A DNA stretch of 64,000 nucleotides. Source: VXNE01 sp965261535. Its GTDB lineage: Bacteria; Pseudomonadota; Gammaproteobacteria; Pseudomonadales; Azotimanducaceae. Each line of letters begins with the position of its first letter. Position 1 is the stretch's first letter. Positions 17,151-26,550 of this stretch are shown one piece after another. The stretch spans positions 3,410,001 to 3,474,000 of the forward strand of contig OZ253469.1 in assembly GCA_965261535.1 (NCBI GenBank). Reading direction: 5' to 3'. The notes under the pieces are model-generated. The model had not been told where the DNA came from. It was given only the letters and a program-made list of their open reading frames with translations, and ran no database searches. The position numbers were made by a program, and so were the translations under genes.

Positions 17151-18100
17151 TCCAGCGAGTCAAGGAATCGCAGCATCGCGGCGTTGGTATTTTCGGGGTC
17201 TTCCTGCTGTGTCCAATGACCGATGCCCGGGAAGGTGACCACGTCCCTCAAGTTAGGAACTACATTGCGCATCCGCTCCTCGAACCCCGGCATGCCTCGG
17301 GTGAGATCCCTGTCGCCGGTGATGAATAGAGCCGGCTGTTCGATGCATTTGCCGGCAAACGGTGCAGATAGCTCCCACGTGCGGTCGAGGTTGCGATACC
17401 AGTTCAGGCCGCCGCGGAAACCGGTGCGCAGGAATTCGTTGGTGAAATAGTCAAGGTCGTCCTCGGTAAGCCAGTCCGGCAGTTGCTCCGGATCCATCAA
17501 CTGGTCGAGGAAGCCCGCCGTTTTCGGGAGACGCAAAAACGCGCTCTCGGCACCCGCCCCGGACGCGGAGTACAGCAGCATGCGCAAGCTGCGTCTGACG
17601 TCCTTTTGCAGTTCGTGCTCGGCCACGCCCGGGGTCTGGAAATAGAGCATGTAGAAGAAGTTGTCGCCGAAAGCCTGCTTCATGGTGGCTGTGGGAGCTC
17701 TCCGCGGGCGGTCGATGGCGGGTACGCTCATCCCGATCACCGCGCGAAAAATGTCCGGACGCCACATGGCGGCATTCCATGCGACAGGCGCGCCCCAGTC
17801 GTGTCCGACGATGACGGCTTGCTCCTCGTCGAGGGATCCCACGAGACCGACGATGTCGCCGACCAGGTGGAATTGCGTGTAGGCCTCGATCTGGGCGGGC
17901 GCATCGGTGCGTCCGTAGCCGCGCTGATCCGGCGCAACCGCGTGATAGCCCGCGGCTGCGAGCGCGGGAAGTTGATGCCGCCACGAGTACCAAGACTCCG
18001 GGAAGCCGTGGCAGAGAATCACCAGCGGCCCTTCGCCGGCCTCGGCGATATGCATGTTGATACCGTTCGTCTCTACGATGCGGTGGCTGATGTCGCCCAA
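17147..18100 (-). CDS. epoxide hydrolase-type alpha/beta hydrolase
   Basis: A 317-aa soluble alpha/beta hydrolase. It shows HGFPESWYSWR (oxyanion motif), the nucleophile Asp in VGHDWGAPVAW (about 105), an acidic residue in ITGDRDL, and the catalytic His in GIGHWTQ near the C-terminus, the set typical of epoxide hydrolases and dehalogenases. The HGFPES form favours epoxide hydrolase. It is the first gene of a coupled pair with the enolase-superfamily gene. Confidence 0.88.
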   Translation of the reverse strand: MGDISHRIVETNGINMHIAEAGEGPLVILCHGFPESWYSWRHQLPALAAAGYHAVAPDQRGYGRTDAPAQIEAYTQFHLVGDIVGLVGSLDEEQAVIVGHDWGAPVAWNAAMWRPDIFRAVIGMSVPAIDRPRRAPTATMKQAFGDNFFYMLYFQTPGVAEHELQKDVRRSLRMLLYSASGAGAESAFLRLPKTAGFLDQLMDPEQLPDWLTEDDLDYFTNEFLRTGFRGGLNWYRNLDRTWELSAPFAGKCIEQPALFITGDRDLTRGMPGFEERMRNVVPNLRDVVTFPGIGHWTQQEDPENTNAAMLRFLDSLD

Positions 18101-18162
18101 GGTCTGGCCTCCCTCTTCGACGTGCGGCCATTGTAGCGGGCGTCGTTGCCTTGGCGAGCGGC

Positions 18163-18579
18163 TCAGCCAGTCACGCTCAGAAAAGTCGTCGGCGTCAGAA
18201 TCGGAATGCCGCGAAACGAAGTCATCTCAAGGAGGTCCTCATCACCCGTTACCAGGCAATCTGCGTCGCCCATCAGTGCTGTTTCGAGAAGCATGTCGTC
18301 ATCCGGATCGCGACAGCCCATCTTGGCTCCCGCTATGGAAACCCACGTAGCGACCGTCTTCAGTTGCGCCAGGAAGATCGCTCTGGACTTCTGGCTGACG
18401 TGGCTGTCGAATTTCGGGCGCCAAATGCGGGTTTGGAACTCGTCGAACGTCTCGTCGGAGAACAGCAATTCGCCGTTCTCGCGGCGCACGGCATCGATGA
18501 CCTTACGTGGTTGTCCCGCCGGCCGAAGCGCCGCACTGATGAGAACGTTTGTATCGAGTACCGCTCGCTCAACTCTCAT
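18163..18579 (-). CDS. PIN-domain toxin
   Basis: A 138-aa PIN nuclease of the type found in toxin-antitoxin pairs. The acidic catalytic residues are visible: VLDTNVLIS (D9), SDETFDEF, RDPDDD and VTGDEDLL. It would cleave RNA when free of its antitoxin. It overlaps the upstream antitoxin gene by 11 bp, and both seem intact. Confidence 0.88.
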   Translation of the reverse strand: MRVERAVLDTNVLISAALRPAGQPRKVIDAVRRENGELLFSDETFDEFQTRIWRPKFDSHVSQKSRAIFLAQLKTVATWVSIAGAKMGCRDPDDDMLLETALMGDADCLVTGDEDLLEMTSFRGIPILTPTTFLSVTG

Positions 18580-18820
18580 CCGCCAGAAGCGCTTGCAGCT
18601 TTGCGTCCGTCAGGCCGCGCTCTGACGCTTCCGCGCCCATAGCGTTCATCGTCGCCGTTAGCCGCTCCCACGCGGCCCCGCGAAGTCGTTCGTAGTGTTC
18701 CACCGACATCATTACGGTAACCACGCGACCGTTCTTGGTGACGCGCACAGGCGCGCGCTGGGCCGCATCGAGGAATTGGCCGAACCGATTCTTGGCGTCG
18801 CGGGCTGTAGTTTCTTTCAT
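18569..18820 (-). CDS. Phd/YefM-type antitoxin
   Basis: An 83-aa antitoxin. The N-terminus (ETTARDAKNRFGQFLDAAQ) is the usual Phd/YefM DNA-binding fold, with VRVTKNGRVVTVMMSVEHYERL after it; the C-terminus would wrap the PIN toxin. It overlaps the toxin gene downstream, and such pairs repress their own promoter. Confidence 0.88.
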   Translation of the reverse strand: MKETTARDAKNRFGQFLDAAQRAPVRVTKNGRVVTVMMSVEHYERLRGAAWERLTATMNAMGAEASERGLTDAKLQALLADES

Positions 18821-18865
18821 TAAGCCACAATAGCCCTTTGTGACAAGAGCCGTCCCGTTGGCGTG

Positions 18866-21800
18866 TCACATGCCACGCGCAGGCGTCCAGCGGATGGCAT
18901 CTGCGTAGATGACGAAGCCCGGAGAGGCGAGATTCGAGACCTCCACCCGGACATCGGTCGAGTCGACCTGGAAGTCACCCAGGTGGTTCCAGCCCTGCTC
19001 GGCGATGGAAGCGTCGAATTCCATCGGCTGTTCGTGCTCCCCGATGACCAGCTTCGTATCGTAGGGTCCCTGCCGCCCCAGGAATCCACCTTTTTCCTTC
19101 GGATCAAGCGGCAGGTGGTAATCCAGGCGCCATTGTCCGGTGAAGGGCAGGGTCGCGGCGAAGATCGCGCTGGCAGACCCGGCGCCCGTCGCGCGGGCGG
19201 TGGTGTGGCGGTACTTGCCCCAGCCGGCAACGATCACCTGGCGGACCCAGTTCGTTCCTCCCATATGGAACGGCGGGTTGAATTGAGGCATGCCCTGGTC
19301 CATCTCCACATCGATACCGGTGATGCTGGCGAGGAAGCCGGCGTCGTCGTCTTCGGTATCGGATTCCACGGTGAATCCCGGATCGAGATCATCCACGATG
19401 ACGCCAGCGAAGGTAGGTGGGCGCCAGTCGCTCGGGCGGGCGCCATTGAAGGATTCGGCATCCAGCGCGTCCTCGGCGTCAATCTCCGGCAGCGCCAGGG
19501 TCACGGGCAGGCGGTTCAAGGAGAGGTAAGGGCGCAGGGCAAGATGGATGGGTGGCGAGGAACTGGTCATGCCCACTTCCACGGATGTGTCGGCGGCGAT
19601 GCGGATCGGGCCAGTGTTGTGTGTCGTCCCCTCCTTCGTTGTGCAGACCATGAGGAACAGTCCCGGGGCCGGCTCGTCGTTGCGCACATGTAAGAGCATC
19701 TGGTAGCGCGGGCTTCCGTCATCATCGTCGGAGAGGCGCTGTACAGCCACGCTGGAAGTCAGGAAACCCGGCAAGCGGGTATCGTCCAGCCATCCCCCGA
19801 TGAGACCGTCGAGGTCCATCGCCAGGTCGGTGGCGACGTGCTCAAGGTCCTTGTAGGTGAAGTTCTCACCGGTGTATCGGTCCCGCAGTTCGGCGAGCAA
19901 GGCGGCGGCGCGTATCGGCCCGAGAGCGTCAAAGAGGACATTGGCGATGGAATTAGCCTTCAGCATCAGCGCGTTGAGCGCTCTCTCCGGGTCGTTGTGG
20001 ACGTCGAGTTTCGACAGCGGCTCGGCAAGGGCTCGATCCCAGACGGACGGGCGGCTCGTTGCCGCGTCGTAGACGGACTTCGCGACCGATCCGACTTCCC
20101 CGCCAAATATGCTTGTGGCAGCCGTGTTCGAGGCGGTCTGCAAATCTGCGGAAATTCGATAGGCGGAGAAGTATCCCGGCCTGCCTGTCACTACGCGGTT
20201 GGCGAGATGGTCGAGGACGAAGTCGATCGCCACGGCGCCCGGGCCGGTCGCGCCGGTCTGGAAGCGCAGGAAATTGCGCGCCGCGCCGAGGAAAACGTTG
20301 CCGCCGGCGAAGTCGTTCTCCAACGATCGCGCCAGCATATCGACCTTGGCGCCGGCAATGCCGCCCTCGCGGTCCTTCAACTTCTCCGTATCGATGGACT
20401 GGAGATCGAAACGCGCGATGGGCAAACCGAATTCCCGCAGCAGCAGGATGCCGGGCTGCGCGAGCACCGTATCCAGGCGCCAGCCGCCACCGTAGCCGCG
20501 CAATCGCGACGGGATTTCGACCAGGCTCAGGGTCTCGTAGGGATACGTCAGACCGACGTCGGCGGCATCATTGAACATTTGTTCGAGACGCAGCCTCAGT
20601 TCATCCGTGGCGTCGGCAAAGAAGTCCAGGTTGTCGCTGTGCGCGGGATGGATCAGCAGTTCAAACAGTACGCCCCCCGCACCGATCGTGCGTCGTTCGA
20701 ACGGGGCCGCGAAAAAGGCGATGGCGGGGACCGGCGCGACGGGACGGAAGCGAACACGATGATCGTCTTCGAAGGCCGGGCGGCGACCAAGACCCGCCAC
20801 CAGCCAACCGGGCGGCGCTTTCACTTCAATGTCCGCAGTGAAGAAGTCTCGGCCCCGGGACGGCGCTTCGTTGCCGACGTTTGGCCCGGGCAGGGGGAGC
20901 CATCTGGTACCGGGCATCAGCGCCACGTAGTCGTCGTCGAACAGGCCGGCTTCCTGGCCTAGCTGGGCGATCAAGGCTTCTGTGCCAGTGACTGTGTCCG
21001 CGTTGACGGCGCTGTCGAGATACGCGAATCGCGCATCCGGAATGCCGGCTGCGGCAAGCGAAAGGGTCAGAGATCCGAGCGGCCGCGAATGCGGGCGCAC
21101 GGTGAGCAGTCCGGATTCGTGGCTGAAATCGACCTTCTCGCCGTCGAGACTCAGCGCCTCGATGACCATGCCCGGATTGAAGCTGAGCACCAGGTCGGTT
21201 CCCGCCCCGGCGGGCGGGCGCAGCGTCATTTCGATCTCTATTCGCAGAAGTTCGCCCGGCTCGATGACGACGCTGCCGGCGACGTGCTCCACATCCGCAC
21301 GAGGTTGCCCGTCAACGGCGCGGTGGGCGCTCGCCCAGTTCTCGCGCGTGGCCAGGTCATTCGAGGCCGACAGCACGAGGGCAACGAAACCGGCAGCGCC
21401 AATGCCGACGAGGGCTGTGCCCGTTGCGAGCCGCAAGAACCTGGAGCCGCCGTCCAGGCGCGGATATATCACGGCGGCAACGACCAGCAGTCCGGCCGAA
21501 ACGGCCAGGGAGGAGAAGGTCTGAGCGAGGGCCGCTCCGTCAAGAAATACCGGCATCATGTCGGAGGGCAGCAGGTTCGGACCGAATCCGAAGATCGGTA
21601 CCAGGTATAGCGGCGTAATGGTTGTCACCCAGAAGAACAGCCCGGCCAGCGCAAGCCCGACGACGGCGACAACGAGGCGGTTGCGCAGAATCACCGACAA
21701 CAGGATGATCAGCACGCACCACTGGAGCAATGCTACCGGGATATCTACCAGCACCATCGCTGTGAATGAAACGGGTTCCACATCGCCGATCCACCACCCG

Positions 21801-22234
21801 GCTTCGGCAGCCATGGCGCCCAAGGCCAGTATCGGGATGGCGATGGCCAATACCGGAATCCAGGCCAGGACCGTGAGGCCAAGCGTTCGTCCGACGAGCA
21901 ACTCAAGGTTGCTCAGGGGACGCGTGTCCAGAACTTCATGGATGCGGTCCCGGCGATCCCGGGCGCGGACATCGAATGCAAGGAAGACCAGGCATACCTG
22001 CAATACGAGAAGTATCGTGATTCCGAAGGCTACGAAGATCACCTTCGGGCTGAGGACCATTCCGGCCGTGACCGTGTAGCCCGATCCGAATGCGTGCAGG
22101 ACGCCATAGTAGATATACGCGCCGAACCCCAGCACCGAGGCAAGGAAAAAAAACAGCCAGGTGCGGACCAGACGTCGCGCCGAGCGCATCTCGGCGAGGG
22201 TGACGGCGACCAGTCTACTGACGCGTTGGATCAT
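18866..22234 (-). CDS. ABC-2 permease fused to a peptidase-like region and golvesin-type C-terminal domain
   Basis: A 1122-aa protein. Residues ~1-280 carry about six membrane helices (YIYYGVLHAFGSGY, VFLAFDVRARDRRDRI, LVGIGAAGFVALVL) as in ABC-2 permeases. Residues ~300-850 resemble the M1 aminopeptidase-like periplasmic part seen in ABC-permease/peptidase fusions, but I find no HEXXH zinc motif, so it is probably not a protease. The last ~150 residues (FNPPFHMGGTNWVRQVIV, GQWRLDYHLPL, VYADAIRW-like end) match a golvesin C-terminal-like carbohydrate-type domain. No ATP-binding subunit is next to it. Possible role: export or remodelling of a surface polymer. Confidence 0.75.
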   Translation of the reverse strand: MIQRVSRLVAVTLAEMRSARRLVRTWLFFFLASVLGFGAYIYYGVLHAFGSGYTVTAGMVLSPKVIFVAFGITILLVLQVCLVFLAFDVRARDRRDRIHEVLDTRPLSNLELLVGRTLGLTVLAWIPVLAIAIPILALGAMAAEAGWWIGDVEPVSFTAMVLVDIPVALLQWCVLIILLSVILRNRLVVAVVGLALAGLFFWVTTITPLYLVPIFGFGPNLLPSDMMPVFLDGAALAQTFSSLAVSAGLLVVAAVIYPRLDGGSRFLRLATGTALVGIGAAGFVALVLSASNDLATRENWASAHRAVDGQPRADVEHVAGSVVIEPGELLRIEIEMTLRPPAGAGTDLVLSFNPGMVIEALSLDGEKVDFSHESGLLTVRPHSRPLGSLTLSLAAAGIPDARFAYLDSAVNADTVTGTEALIAQLGQEAGLFDDDYVALMPGTRWLPLPGPNVGNEAPSRGRDFFTADIEVKAPPGWLVAGLGRRPAFEDDHRVRFRPVAPVPAIAFFAAPFERRTIGAGGVLFELLIHPAHSDNLDFFADATDELRLRLEQMFNDAADVGLTYPYETLSLVEIPSRLRGYGGGWRLDTVLAQPGILLLREFGLPIARFDLQSIDTEKLKDREGGIAGAKVDMLARSLENDFAGGNVFLGAARNFLRFQTGATGPGAVAIDFVLDHLANRVVTGRPGYFSAYRISADLQTASNTAATSIFGGEVGSVAKSVYDAATSRPSVWDRALAEPLSKLDVHNDPERALNALMLKANSIANVLFDALGPIRAAALLAELRDRYTGENFTYKDLEHVATDLAMDLDGLIGGWLDDTRLPGFLTSSVAVQRLSDDDDGSPRYQMLLHVRNDEPAPGLFLMVCTTKEGTTHNTGPIRIAADTSVEVGMTSSSPPIHLALRPYLSLNRLPVTLALPEIDAEDALDAESFNGARPSDWRPPTFAGVIVDDLDPGFTVESDTEDDDAGFLASITGIDVEMDQGMPQFNPPFHMGGTNWVRQVIVAGWGKYRHTTARATGAGSASAIFAATLPFTGQWRLDYHLPLDPKEKGGFLGRQGPYDTKLVIGEHEQPMEFDASIAEQGWNHLGDFQVDSTDVRVEVSNLASPGFVIYADAIRWTPARGM

Positions 22235-22396
22235 CAGGTTGCGGGTCCATTGGTGCTCGCGACTGCCACTTCATCCGGACGCGCAAGCCCCGCGCCTTCC
22301 GGTATATCGTTACCGACCCCCAGGGTGGCGACCTTCATCGTTGTGCCCTGCATCCGCCCCATACGAAAGTGCGCAGAGTTGTCGTTGCGACGATTG

Positions 22397-23320
22397 CTAA
22401 CCGGCTGCCACCGACGATGCGTTGGACGACGACGGATAGAACGCCACCGCCCGGGGATCGGCGAACGTGGGTGCCAACTCGGTCTCGGTCTCGCCGGAGA
22501 TCCGCGACGCGCGCAGTGCCCGAGGGTAGTCCGTATTGTAGGGACGGGCCCGGTGCATCAGGCGGCGGTTGTCCCAGACCACCAGGTCGCCCACCGTCCA
22601 GCGGTGCAGGTAGGTGCGCGGCGACCGGCACGCGTCGGCCATCAGCCTGGCAAGCAGCGATTCGGAATCCGCCTCGCTCATTCCGGCAATCCCGTAGGCG
22701 TGCCGACCCGTGTAGATGGACTTGCGACCGGTCTCGGGGTGCGTCTTGATGATCGGGCGCAAGGGTGCCCCCTTGTCGTGGAACCCGTACACGTTGTCGG
22801 TCCTGTGCTTGTAGCCGGCCTTCTCCTGCGAACAATAGAGGGAGTGGTACGCCGACAATGCCTCGAGCTCGTGCTGAATGTCCTCGTCGAGCGCGTCGTA
22901 CGCGGCGCGCATGTCGGCGAACTCGGTTTCGCCGCCCTCTGGCGGCACGACGAGAGCCATCAGCATGGACGCCTTGGCCGCGAGCGGCATGTAGGTGCTG
23001 TCGGTATGCCAGCCTTCGTTGCCCTTCATGATGTGGTATTGCTGCTCGTTCGGTTGCGCAAGAGTGCCATCCGGCTTTCGGTTGGAGAACTGAAGCGTCG
23101 CACCGGTCTGCCTTGGCGACAACTTCTCGATCTTTCCGAAACGCCGCGCGAAGGCACCCTGGGACTCGGCATCGAGCGTCTGATCCGGGAAGATCAGGAC
23201 ACCGTACGTCAGGAATGCGCTGTGGACTTCTCCCCAGGTAGTGTCGTCCAGCGAACCGAGATCGACGTCGGTGACGATCGCACCGAGCGTGGCATGGGTG
23301 GGCGTGACGGTGATTGGCAT
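22397..23320 (-). CDS. TauD/TfdA-family Fe(II)/2-oxoglutarate dioxygenase
   Basis: A 307-aa enzyme when started at MPITVTPTHATLGA, which has a GGAGA ribosome site; a longer frame to 23455 adds a low-complexity Pro-rich lead. Iron ligands are H104 and D106 (GWHTDSTY) and the distal His of LMHRARPY, with a downstream Arg for 2-oxoglutarate. These enzymes oxidise sulfonates, aryloxyalkanoates and related acids; the substrate here is unknown. It is followed by the ABC-permease fusion after 162 bp. Confidence 0.88.
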   Translation of the reverse strand: MPITVTPTHATLGAIVTDVDLGSLDDTTWGEVHSAFLTYGVLIFPDQTLDAESQGAFARRFGKIEKLSPRQTGATLQFSNRKPDGTLAQPNEQQYHIMKGNEGWHTDSTYMPLAAKASMLMALVVPPEGGETEFADMRAAYDALDEDIQHELEALSAYHSLYCSQEKAGYKHRTDNVYGFHDKGAPLRPIIKTHPETGRKSIYTGRHAYGIAGMSEADSESLLARLMADACRSPRTYLHRWTVGDLVVWDNRRLMHRARPYNTDYPRALRASRISGETETELAPTFADPRAVAFYPSSSNASSVAAG

Positions 23321-23537
23321 GGCAACCGTTTCTCCAGTTCGACCGGACTCAACACCGGGTGCGCGGGAGCTTACAACAGTAGGCCCGGGATTTGGGCCAC
23401 CAACGCAAGGTGCCGGCTGTGGGGCGCTGCGCTGAGCTTGACCCGGACGTTGCATCGCTTGTTAGAGCCCACGGTTCAAGTGTCGGGGCAATGGGCTGCA
23501 TAATGCTTCCGCGCTCGCACACCTCAAGGAACCGACC

Positions 23538-24449
23538 ATGACACTGTTCTCGCGCGCTTTCACCGGCGTGGTCGCCGGGCTGGCTTTGTTCCTGATCTCG
23601 GCGTGTGCCCCCCAAACACGGACCGTGCCTCCGGTAGCGGGGGTGGAGTTTCCGGCACCGACGAAGGATATTTGGCAAGCCTCCGCCGACGGCGACATAG
23701 CCGAGCTCACGGCAAACAAACGCGCCGGGGCGGACCTTGTTGGCCTGATGCCGGGAGCAGCTCAGGTGACGGCGCTTACAGTCGCCGTGGTCACCGGCCA
23801 GTCAGGCTCCGTCAAGTGGCTACTAGCCAACGGCGCAAGCGCGAACGCCCGCAACGGCGACGGCAGCACCGCCCTCGGCGCGGCGGCTTTCCTGGGGCGG
23901 GCCGAGATGGCGAAGATACTGATAGGTGCCGGCATCGACACCTCAATTCGCAACGACTCCGGACAGTCGCCCCTGGACATCGCCAGGTTGGACTGGGCGA
24001 CGACCGAGTACATCGCCGCCATGCTGCAATTGCCGGTGGATCGCGCCACGGTGGAGTTCGGTCGCGCGAAAGTCATCGCCATGCTCGGCGGCACTTCCAC
24101 CTGCGGCTGGGAAGTCCTGGCGGGGTTGATCGTGGGCGGCGATACGGCGGCTTTGAAGGAGGTCCTCGGCAAGGGTGCGGACCCCAACGCGCGCGATCCG
24201 GGCAACGGCACCACGGCACTGATTCTCGCGGCGTTCCTGGGACAGGTGGACATCGCGAAGATGCTGCTCGTCGCGGGCGCCGACCTTAGTGCCATGAACA
24301 ACGATGGTGCGACCGCGCTTTCGGTAGCGGAATTCGACCGAGAGACCACGGCGTACTTCGCGTCGATGTTCGGGGTCCCATTGCCCGACCCGGAAGCCGT
24401 GGAGAAGGGCAAGGGCGAAATCGCCAGGATGCTGCGCGCCAAATTGTAG
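23538..24449 (+). CDS. ankyrin-repeat lipoprotein
   Basis: A 303-aa lipoprotein with signal peptide and lipobox (LISAC, Cys ~23). The mature part carries ankyrin repeats in two groups: SVKWLLANGASANARNGDGS, AKILIGAGIDTSIRNDSG, then LKEVLGKGADPNARDPGNG and AKMLLVAGADLSAMNNDGA. Such proteins bind partner proteins in the periplasm or at the surface. It is divergent from the TauD gene, 217 bp away. Confidence 0.83.
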   Translation: MTLFSRAFTGVVAGLALFLISACAPQTRTVPPVAGVEFPAPTKDIWQASADGDIAELTANKRAGADLVGLMPGAAQVTALTVAVVTGQSGSVKWLLANGASANARNGDGSTALGAAAFLGRAEMAKILIGAGIDTSIRNDSGQSPLDIARLDWATTEYIAAMLQLPVDRATVEFGRAKVIAMLGGTSTCGWEVLAGLIVGGDTAALKEVLGKGADPNARDPGNGTTALILAAFLGQVDIAKMLLVAGADLSAMNNDGATALSVAEFDRETTAYFASMFGVPLPDPEAVEKGKGEIARMLRAKL

Positions 24450-24519
24450 GGAACAAGTTGTAAGGAAGAAGTGCGCCGCGGCGCCGCGATCTGACGTTGG
24501 TGGCTGCCGAACTATGCGG

Positions 24520-25731
24520 TTAGGCCTTTTCTTCCCGGCGGGCAATCCCTTCGGCAAGCAGTTTTTCGACCTCGCTTTCGCGGTATCCGATTTCGAGCAG
24601 CACTTCCCGCGTGTGCTGGCCGATGTCGGGCGCGAGCCGGGGCGTCCGTTTTCTGGCGCCGCTGATCCAGAGTGGACTGTTGACGGTGTATGGATAGAAA
24701 TGCGGACCGGGCTTGACCTCGATCAGGATATCGCTGGCGTACATCTGATCGTCGTTGACGACATCGGAGACCTCTTGCACAACGGCGTGGGTGATCCTGT
24801 CGCCGTCGAGTCTCGCGTGCCACCCTGCGGCGGTGTCCGACAGGAAGATCTCGGAAATGCGTCCGTAGAGTTCTTCCCGGTTTTCGAATCGGGCCGTACG
24901 ATCCGAGTACTTCGGATCGTCTATCCACTCGGGGTGGCCGATCAGGCGGGCGAACTTGGGCCACTCCTTCACAGGATTGAGGATGCTGAGCAACAGGGTG
25001 TGGCCATCGCCGGTCTCGTACAACGTCGCCAGCGGCGAATTCTTGATGTCCTCCGGCGTTCGCTTCACTGAAGGGTCGTAGCCGATCAAGGCACCCTGGA
25101 TGGTCATGCTGTGCGCCCACGCGCCGTTGGCCAGCAACGAGGTGTGGACGTGGGCCCCCTCGCCGGTGCGCTCCCGGCGATAGAGGGCAGCCATGATTCC
25201 AGCGAACAGGGACATGCTGGTCGGGTGATCTCCCATGCCCGGGGATGACAGCCCGTGCGGCGCTCCGGGTCTGCGCACGTGATCCATGAGGCCGCTTCGC
25301 GCCCACCAGGCGGTGGCGTCGAAGCCGGCGCAGTTCGCTTCCTCGCCCCCAAGTCCGAAAGCATTGACCTGTCCATAGATCACGTTCTCGTTCAGCGCAC
25401 GGACATCCTCGTAGGCGAGCTCGAGTCTCGCCAGCAGTTCCGGACGATAGTTCGTGATCACCACGTCGGATCGCCGCACCAGACGGTCGATGGCTTCCCG
25501 CCCGGCAGGCGTGGTGAAGTCGATGGAGAGGCTGCGCTTGTTGCGGGAGCCCTGCGCCCAGTAGAAGTTCGGGTACTCCGCGAGGACGCCGCCGAGCAGT
25601 TTCCGAAAGGGATCGCCGTCGAGGGGCTCGACCTTGACGACGTCCGCGCCGAAGTCGGACATCACGGTGGCCGCGGCCGGCGCCGCCACATACGACCCGA
25701 TGTCCAGTACCTTCAGACCTTTGAGAAACAT
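24520..25731 (-). CDS. CaiB/BaiF (family III) CoA-transferase
   Basis: A 403-aa enzyme, starting at MFLKGLKVLDIGS after a GGAGAGG ribosome site (an in-frame ATG at 25764 is less likely). It has LDIGSYVAAPAA, VVKVEPLDGDPFR and the catalytic Asp in GMGDHPTS (D168), as in formyl-CoA and carnitine CoA transferases. It moves CoA between organic acids; the substrates cannot be read from sequence. It fits the acyl-CoA catabolic theme with the isovaleryl-CoA dehydrogenase downstream. Confidence 0.88.
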   Translation of the reverse strand: MFLKGLKVLDIGSYVAAPAAATVMSDFGADVVKVEPLDGDPFRKLLGGVLAEYPNFYWAQGSRNKRSLSIDFTTPAGREAIDRLVRRSDVVITNYRPELLARLELAYEDVRALNENVIYGQVNAFGLGGEEANCAGFDATAWWARSGLMDHVRRPGAPHGLSSPGMGDHPTSMSLFAGIMAALYRRERTGEGAHVHTSLLANGAWAHSMTIQGALIGYDPSVKRTPEDIKNSPLATLYETGDGHTLLLSILNPVKEWPKFARLIGHPEWIDDPKYSDRTARFENREELYGRISEIFLSDTAAGWHARLDGDRITHAVVQEVSDVVNDDQMYASDILIEVKPGPHFYPYTVNSPLWISGARKRTPRLAPDIGQHTREVLLEIGYRESEVEKLLAEGIARREEKA

Positions 25732-25851
25732 CCCACACCTCTCCAAGGATGATGGGGCCAGCATAGATCGAGTTGCCGGGTGCTCGCCAGTCCGGGACGA
25801 AACGATGTCAACTACAATTCGCCGGATTGAGATGCGTCAGCGGAGAGGGAC

Positions 25852-26133
25852 ATGAAAGCAGTCTGGAATGGCCGGGTCGTTGCCGAGAGCGACGACACGG
25901 TGATCGTGGAGGGAAACCACTACTTCCCGCGCGCCGCCCTGCGGGAAGACGCGGTCGCGCCGAGCGATACCACGACGGTCTGTTCCTGGAAGGGAACTGC
26001 CCACTACTACCACCTCGTCGTAGACGGGAAAACCAATGCGGACGCCGTGTGGTACTACCCCGCGCCGAAGGTGGCCGCGCGTCAGATCGACGGCCGCGTG
26101 GCGTTCTGGCACGGCGTTGAAGTCATGGCTTGA
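25852..26133 (+). CDS. DUF427 domain protein
   Basis: A 93-aa protein covering almost exactly one DUF427 domain: KAVWNGRVVAESDDTVIVEGNHYFPR, then TVCSWKGTAHYYHL and NADAVWYYPAPK. The family is widespread and uncharacterised; the conserved W, Y and H suggest a small binding or enzymatic fold. It is transcribed away from the CoA-transferase. Confidence 0.9.
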   Translation: MKAVWNGRVVAESDDTVIVEGNHYFPRAALREDAVAPSDTTTVCSWKGTAHYYHLVVDGKTNADAVWYYPAPKVAARQIDGRVAFWHGVEVMA

Positions 26134-26352
26134 TGGGCGCGTCGATTCTCACCAACGATGGCAAGCGCGGACACGTCGCCAGGCTAGTGTTCCGTCAAGT
26201 CCAAAAATGCGAGTGCCCCACAGGCGTCGCCTTCAGTTCCCCCTGCGGCCCAGCCCCGCTCGTCGACCATGGAAGTGTAGCTGCGGGGGATTTTTGGTTC
26301 CTGGCGAGGCGCGACGACGCGGTGTGGCAGGTCCCACGCAAGGAGGAGCAAC

Positions 26353-26443
26353 GGAGCCTTCAGCGGGGGAGCGCGAGGGGATGCCCCTCGCAAGAAAGGA
26401 GCCTTCAGCGGGGGAGCGCGAGGGGAACCCCCTCGCAAGAAAA
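26353..26443 (+). repeat. GC-palindrome repeat, site A (two units)
   Basis: Two tandem ~46-bp units, each GGAGCCTTCAGC then a palindrome of GCGCGAGGGG and CCCCTCGC around a 2-4 base loop, then AAGAA. The same units occur near 31.5, 39.6 and 53.4 kb. The remaining part of 26134-26463 encodes nothing I can name. Confidence 0.85.
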
Positions 26444-26550
26444 CCATGAGGGGCCAAAAAGACCAGCAGTTCTCATTTTGGCCACATCGGGCGTTGGGAC
26501 GGCGGATCGGCGGTTTTGAGGGGGGCTTGACACCGTAGGGCGCGGCGCCT

